Made by a program: the position numbers and the translations under genes
NCBI GenBank assembly: GCA_019419995.1
Contig: JAHZHZ010000015.1
Span: 1 to 60,433, forward strand
Direction: 5' to 3'
Source: Clostridiales bacterium
Lineage (GTDB): Bacteria; Bacillota; Clostridia; Christensenellales; Aristaeellaceae
Length of the DNA: 60,433 bases
The notes under the pieces: generated by a model
What the model was told of the DNA's origin: nothing
What the model saw: the letters and a program-made list of their open reading frames with translations, nothing else
The model's database searches: none
Shown here: in pieces, positions 57,552 to 60,433 of the stretch
How positions within the stretch are numbered: position 1 is the stretch's first letter
How the letters are laid out: each line of letters starts with the position of its first letter

Positions 57552-57899
57552 TTATCCACGAACCTTCTGGATCAGCACCTTGGCTTCATCCTTTTTTAGA
57601 ACCTTGCCATAGGATACTACCTTGCCGTCTACTACCAGTGCTGGGGTTGTCATAACTCCATAAGCAGCAATTTGTGCGAAGTCTGTTACATGATCAATGG
57701 TAGTATCCATCCCCAGCTCTGAAAGTGCGTCACGAGCAGCCTGTTCTAATTCATTGCACTTGGTACATCCAGAACCAAGAACTTTCACACCGCAGGAGGC
57801 CTTGCCGGCTTCTGCCTGGGCTATTGTTTCAGGAGAATAGTTGTTACCACAACAGCAGGAAGTTTTTTTGTCTCTCTTATCTCGGTTAAAAAGTCCCAT
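57552..57899 (-). CDS. Small thioredoxin-like redox protein (TM0996/MTH895 type)
   Basis: 115 residues. Thioredoxin-fold core with active site 'GSGCTKCNEL' (C-T-K-C) near 42-51, 'VMTTPALVVDGKVVSYG' with the cis-Pro. The N-terminal extension carries a Cys cluster 'TSCCCGNN' and another Cys, not typical of the family core. It is the third gene of the ArsR-permease operon, the usual setting of this family; it probably reduces or relays metal/metalloid-bound thiols for the permease. Confidence 0.88.
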   Translation of the reverse strand: MGLFNRDKRDKKTSCCCGNNYSPETIAQAEAGKASCGVKVLGSGCTKCNELEQAARDALSELGMDTTIDHVTDFAQIAAYGVMTTPALVVDGKVVSYGKVLKKDEAKVLIQKVRG

Positions 57900-57916
57900 A
57901 GTTTATACCTCCACAA

Positions 57917-58918
57917 TCAAATCAAAATGAATTGGAATATGTTAAACAAGTATCCCACAAGGATAATACCGGCTGTACAGATGCCAATAAATAAAGCTAG
58001 TAATTTTGGCTTGATAGCTTTACGCAGCATAATAATCGACGGTAAACTCAGCGTTGTAACGGCCATCATGAAGGCCAGAATCGTACCAAGTTGTGCGCCC
58101 TTTGTGAGCAGGGCCTCCGCCACTGGGATAGTACCAAATATATCTGCATACATTGGAACGCCTACCAGAGTTGCCAGAATGACTCCGAAGGGATTGTTGT
58201 CACCCAGTACAGCTTCGATCCAACTTTCGGGTATCCAGTTGTGGATCACCGCGCCGATTCCCACACCTACCAGGATATAAGGAAATACCTTTTTGAATGT
58301 GGATACTACCTGTTCTTGCGCATATTTTACACGCTCCCGTCTGGTCAGGGTGGGTGATTCAATATCTATGTTGCTGGCGGAAAAAATAAAACTCTCCACA
58401 TATTTCTCCATGTGCAGCTTTTCAATGATGGTACCGCCTAGTATGGCAACCACCAATCCGATCAACACATAGATGATGGCAACCTTTGCCCCGAAGATAC
58501 TCATAAGTAGTACGAGACTACCTAGATCCACCATTGGGGATGATATTAAGAAGGAGAAAGTTACCCCCAAAGGGAGTCCAGCACTTGTGAACCCTATAAA
58601 CAATGGAATAGACGAACAGGAGCAGAATGGCGTTACAGTTCCCAACAGAGCTGAAACCATGTTTGCGCCAATACCGTGAAAGCGCCCTAAGATTTTTTTG
58701 CTGCGCTCTGGAGGAAAGTAGCTTTGAATATAGGAAATGAGAAAAATCAAAAAACATAGCAAGATGCTAATCTTGATTACATCATACAGGAAAAATTGAA
58801 TGCTGCCTCCAATTCGTTCGCTTGTATCCAGTCCTAATTTTGAAAGACCATTCCCTATCAATTCGTTTAACCATTTCATCCCCAAAATATGTTCTTGAAA
58901 AAATTGCCATACACCCAT
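57917..58918 (-). CDS. Permease of the ArsP/DUF318 family
   Basis: 333 residues with about eight membrane helices and the signature 'GTVTPFCSCSSIPLFIGFTSAG' (key part 'TPFCSCSSIPLFIG') near residue 95, the Cys pair typical of this family. A cytoplasmic loop (about 165-215) divides the halves. Relatives export organoarsenicals or related thiol-reactive compounds; the substrate here is not proven. It lies between arsR and the thioredoxin gene, 17 bases from the latter. Confidence 0.88.
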   Translation of the reverse strand: MGVWQFFQEHILGMKWLNELIGNGLSKLGLDTSERIGGSIQFFLYDVIKISILLCFLIFLISYIQSYFPPERSKKILGRFHGIGANMVSALLGTVTPFCSCSSIPLFIGFTSAGLPLGVTFSFLISSPMVDLGSLVLLMSIFGAKVAIIYVLIGLVVAILGGTIIEKLHMEKYVESFIFSASNIDIESPTLTRRERVKYAQEQVVSTFKKVFPYILVGVGIGAVIHNWIPESWIEAVLGDNNPFGVILATLVGVPMYADIFGTIPVAEALLTKGAQLGTILAFMMAVTTLSLPSIIMLRKAIKPKLLALFIGICTAGIILVGYLFNIFQFILI

Positions 58919-58954
58919 TATAAATACCTTCCTTTGCGCAAAATAGGCAAATAT

Positions 58955-58970
58955 ATCAAAAAAATTTGAT
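58955..58970 (-). promoter_or_regulatory. ArsR-type operator, internal copy
   Basis: ATCAAA-N4-TTTGAT, identical in arms and spacing to the operator in front of arsR. It lies in the 92-base gap between arsR and the permease, below a 10-bp hairpin (58984-58993 with 59005-59014). Confidence 0.75.
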
Positions 58971-59010
58971 GTTTCATGCTGAGATAAACGCCATCTCAGT
59001 ATGGTGGCGT

Positions 59011-59325
59011 TTATTTATTACATGATGAACAGAAATCCTCTTGTACCACGTTGGGTGTAATAATGGTCCGCAATCGTTCCAACGCCATTTTTCTGCCAGT
59101 TTCACTTAAACGATAGTGCGTCCATTTGCCTTCCTGTCGACTGGTCACAATGCCAGAATCGCACAAGATTTTCATATGGTAGGATAGTCCAGATTGCGTC
59201 AGGTCCATGGGCTCTTGCAGAACACAGGCACACTTTTCTCCACTACGTAATTGCTCCAGAATAGCTAAGCGCTTGGGATCACACAGGGCCTTAAACACCC
59301 TGGCGTCCTCTTGATGGATATCCAT
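59011..59325 (-). CDS. ArsR/SmtB family metal(loid)-sensing repressor
   Basis: 104 residues. Winged HTH with 'VFKALCDPKRLAILEQL' and recognition helix 'TQSGLSYHMKILCDSG'. 'GEKCACVL' gives the CxC of the alpha-3 (ArsR-type) sensor, and the tail ends with 'DFCSSCNK', two more Cys that may complete a thiolate site. It should repress its own operon until As, Sb or a similar thiophile binds. The first gene of the operon. Confidence 0.93.
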   Translation of the reverse strand: MDIHQEDARVFKALCDPKRLAILEQLRSGEKCACVLQEPMDLTQSGLSYHMKILCDSGIVTSRQEGKWTHYRLSETGRKMALERLRTIITPNVVQEDFCSSCNK

Positions 59326-59337
59326 TTGCTACCTCAC

Positions 59338-59353
59338 ATCAAAAATATTTGAT
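59338..59353 (-). promoter_or_regulatory. ArsR-type operator over the transcription start
   Basis: ATCAAA-N4-TTTGAT, a perfect 6-bp inverted repeat, 12 bases upstream of the arsR start and covering the predicted +1 of the promoter at 59360-59388. Confidence 0.82.
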
Positions 59354-59359
59354 ATGAAT

Positions 59360-59388
59360 ATTATATGCTGCAATGCTTCGTTTGTCAA
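59360..59388 (-). promoter_or_regulatory. Perfect consensus promoter of the arsR operon
   Basis: On the minus strand TTGACA (59388-59383), 17 bases, TATAAT (59365-59360). Confidence 0.88.
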
Positions 59389-59521
59389 CAGCTACAGAAA
59401 ACTTTTATAATCTTGCTGCCAGCCCGGATCAAAAGGATACTTGCGTTTGCTTTTTTCGCTTTCTGAGAATTAAGGCTGCTTGTTCACTGTGAATTTGAAC
59501 ATCAGTATAGGAATATTAATC

Positions 59522-59885
59522 TTATAGCGATTGGTTATACTGATTCTTAGTATTGTCAGAGGTATTCTTGCTTAAGGTGCTGATAGTAATGCTATTCTCA
59601 GTTTGATAAGGTATGAACCTAGGTAAAACTACTTCTGTATCCTTGGTAGCCCAGATGTTTTCCTTGAGCCGGGTTTTCATATCCGCCGTGTAGAGGTCCA
59701 CAAAACTCTTGAAGGTCATGTCCAGATCAGCGCTGGTCTTGTTGAGCTGTTCGCGCTCCCAGGCCTGTGCCTCCCGTTTGGTCTTGAAGCCCCGCTTCTG
59801 AGTCTGCTTGCGCTCGCCGTTCCAATCGGTGTAGCGGTAGACCGCCCGCCAGGTGTTGGTCTTTTCTTCCTAATAGACTGCCATG
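59522..59885 (-). pseudogene. Truncated tyrosine integrase with stop at codon 5
   Basis: From ATG at 59885 the reading is M-A-V-Y-stop (TAG), then in the same frame 'EEKTNTWRAVYRYTDWNGER', 'QTQKRGFKTKREAQAWEREQ' and 'MTFKSFVDLYTADMKTRLKE', the AP2-like arm-binding and SAM-like core-binding domains of ICE/Tn916-type integrases. Similarity stops near 59640 and the catalytic domain is absent. Two lesions, the stop and the truncation, so the gene is dead. Confidence 0.82.
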
Positions 59886-59886
59886 A

Positions 59887-60081
59887 TTAGCCCTCCTTTC
59901 CCGTCTTGCCATAGCAAAACTTTTCCATGAAAAAGTTCCGATTGACCCGCCCGGAGATGGTCAGATAGCCCTTATCCCGGAGTTCGGCGTTGAGCTTGTG
60001 GATCACCTTGTAGGCGTGGGACTTGGAGATGCCCAGCTCCTGGGCCACTTCCTCCACGCGCATAAAGTTTTGTGCCTGCAT
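59887..60081 (-). CDS. Excisionase-like HTH protein
   Basis: 64 residues with the HTH 'MRVEEVAQELGISKSHAYKV' and a short wing 'GYLTISGRVNRNFFMEKFCYG'. This small DNA-binding protein regularly precedes the integrase in Clostridial integrative conjugative elements and acts as recombination directionality factor or regulator. GGAAGG lies before the ATG at 60081. The gene is intact although its integrase partner is broken. Confidence 0.85.
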   Translation of the reverse strand: MQAQNFMRVEEVAQELGISKSHAYKVIHKLNAELRDKGYLTISGRVNRNFFMEKFCYGKTGKEG

Positions 60082-60137
60082 TGAAAATACCTTCCTTTCT
60101 TCGTTGATGGCTGCTGCGGCTGGATATTGTGTTCCAT
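60003..60137 (-). CDS. Small ORF with strong ribosome site, overlapping the excisionase
   Basis: 44 codons from ATG at 60137, preceded by GAGGAGG with five bases between. It overlaps the excisionase start in another frame. The first half ('MEHNIQPQQPSTKKG') looks protein-like, the rest is a shadow of the excisionase. It may be a coupling leader for the excisionase or a truncated gene. Confidence 0.35.
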   Translation of the reverse strand: MEHNIQPQQPSTKKGRYFQCRHKTLCAWRKWPRSWASPSPTPTR

Positions 60138-60219
60138 AAATGCCTCCTCACTTTCGTCCACCACTTTTTTCCCGGATGTATAACCGGGAATTGCGGCAGT
60201 TCTTTTTTATTTATTGATT

Positions 60220-60237
60220 CTAAGCTATTCTGCTTAG
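60220..60237. promoter_or_regulatory. Operator copy 1 of the element switch region
   Basis: CTAAGC-N6-GCTTAG, perfect. It lies just past the predicted start of the minus-strand (excisionase) transcript. Confidence 0.75.
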
Positions 60238-60246
60238 TCTATCGTT

Positions 60247-60275
60247 ATTGTACTAAGCATAATAGCTTATGTCAA
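60247..60275 (-). promoter_or_regulatory. Excisionase/integrase promoter with operator copy 2 as its spacer
   Basis: On the minus strand TTGACA (60275-60270), 17 bases, TACAAT (60252-60247). The spacer holds CTAAGC-N6-GCTTAT (60253-60270), so a bound dimer would occlude both promoter boxes. Confidence 0.8.
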
Positions 60276-60319
60276 TCGGAGTACGCAAAATAAATTAAAT
60301 AAAATTGTTTAGGATTCTC

Positions 60320-60348
60320 TTGACTTTACTAAGCATTTCTGCTACGCT
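60320..60348 (+). promoter_or_regulatory. Divergent promoter of the HTH gene with operator copy 3
   Basis: TTGACT at 60320-60325, 17 bases, TACGCT at 60343-60348. An imperfect operator CTAAGC-N6-GCTACG (60329-60346) lies in the spacer, suggesting weaker autoregulation. Confidence 0.65.
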
Positions 60349-60383
60349 TTTCCTAAGAACAACCAACGATTGGAGTTGATGAT

Positions 60384-60433
60384 ATGGCGATTGGCGAACG
60401 GATTCACTTTTTCCGTCTCCTGCGGGGGATGAC
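60384..60433 (+). CDS. Start of an HTH/XRE regulator, cut by window end
   Basis: Reads 'MAIGERIHFFRLLRGMT', the N-terminus of the XRE-type regulators found at the left end of many Clostridial integrative elements. GGAG lies eight bases before the ATG. It is the likely repressor for the three operators just upstream. Confidence 0.75.
   Translation, partial: MAIGERIHFFRLLRGM

Overview
The window looks like the chromosome of a Gram-positive-type member of the Clostridia (Firmicutes), probably gut-associated, with a core of moderate-to-high GC. The reasons are strong AGGAGG-type ribosome sites, frequent TTG and GTG starts, a T-box leader on metG, a CsoR-controlled copA, an Lsa/CplR-type ABC-F protein, a queT leader, and near-consensus TTGACA-17-TATAAT promoters in front of many genes. 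I cannot name a species from sequence alone.

Layout. 0.1-7.1 kb: membrane-anchored SurA/parvulin-like protein; an operon of two esterases, a stand-alone riboflavin kinase and a membrane protein; then a secreted protein built of six metal-ligand-rich 73-residue units. 7.2-15.4 kb: housekeeping (rmuC, argS, zinc-ribbon protein, ispE, rpsF-ssb-rpsR, an ABC exporter). 15.4-18.3 kb: csoR and copA, where copA is fused in frame to a CopZ chaperone that has its own internal ribosome site. 18.4-24.9 kb: a methionine block. metNI has a plain promoter, metQ lies behind a Met-rich leader peptide and terminator, and metG lies behind a T-box. 24.9-36.7 kb: gpsA, tatD, scpB, a cell-wall-binding protein, a ZIP transporter with a divergent DtxR/MntR-type regulator, DUF1015, sugar transferase plus LicD, a TIM-barrel protein, an acyl-ACP thioesterase and a class II aldolase.

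37.0-47.7 kb is the most unusual region. It is one long operon with a PATEAP-repeat surface protein, two HlyD-like adaptors, a solute-binding protein with a long non-canonical N-terminal half, two MalF/MalG-type permeases, a MacB-like extracellular-domain membrane protein and a triple-SH3b protein, with no ATPase gene. It may be a composite envelope or surface-transport machine.

47.9-53.3 kb is accessory DNA. A tRNA-Thr gene is the left end of a 2.5 kb segment bounded by a 42 bp direct repeat of the tRNA 3' end. Inside is a GIY-YIG (T5orf172-like) coiled-coil protein and decayed recombinase and regulator pieces; just outside is an integrase fragment, with an 82 bp repeat present at both ends. 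53.3-59.4 kb: a tandem class II aldolase protein, queT with a terminator-bearing leader, an ABC-F ribosome protection protein with an attenuator-like leader, and an ArsR-permease-thioredoxin operon with two copies of one operator. 59.5-60.4 kb: the wreck of another integrative element (integrase with an early stop and truncation, intact excisionase-like gene) facing the start of an HTH gene across a divergent promoter region with three copies of one operator.

The best candidates for something new are the Met-leader attenuator of metQ, the fused but separately initiable CopA-CopZ, the ATPase-less adaptor/permease operon, and the six-unit metal-ligand repeat protein.
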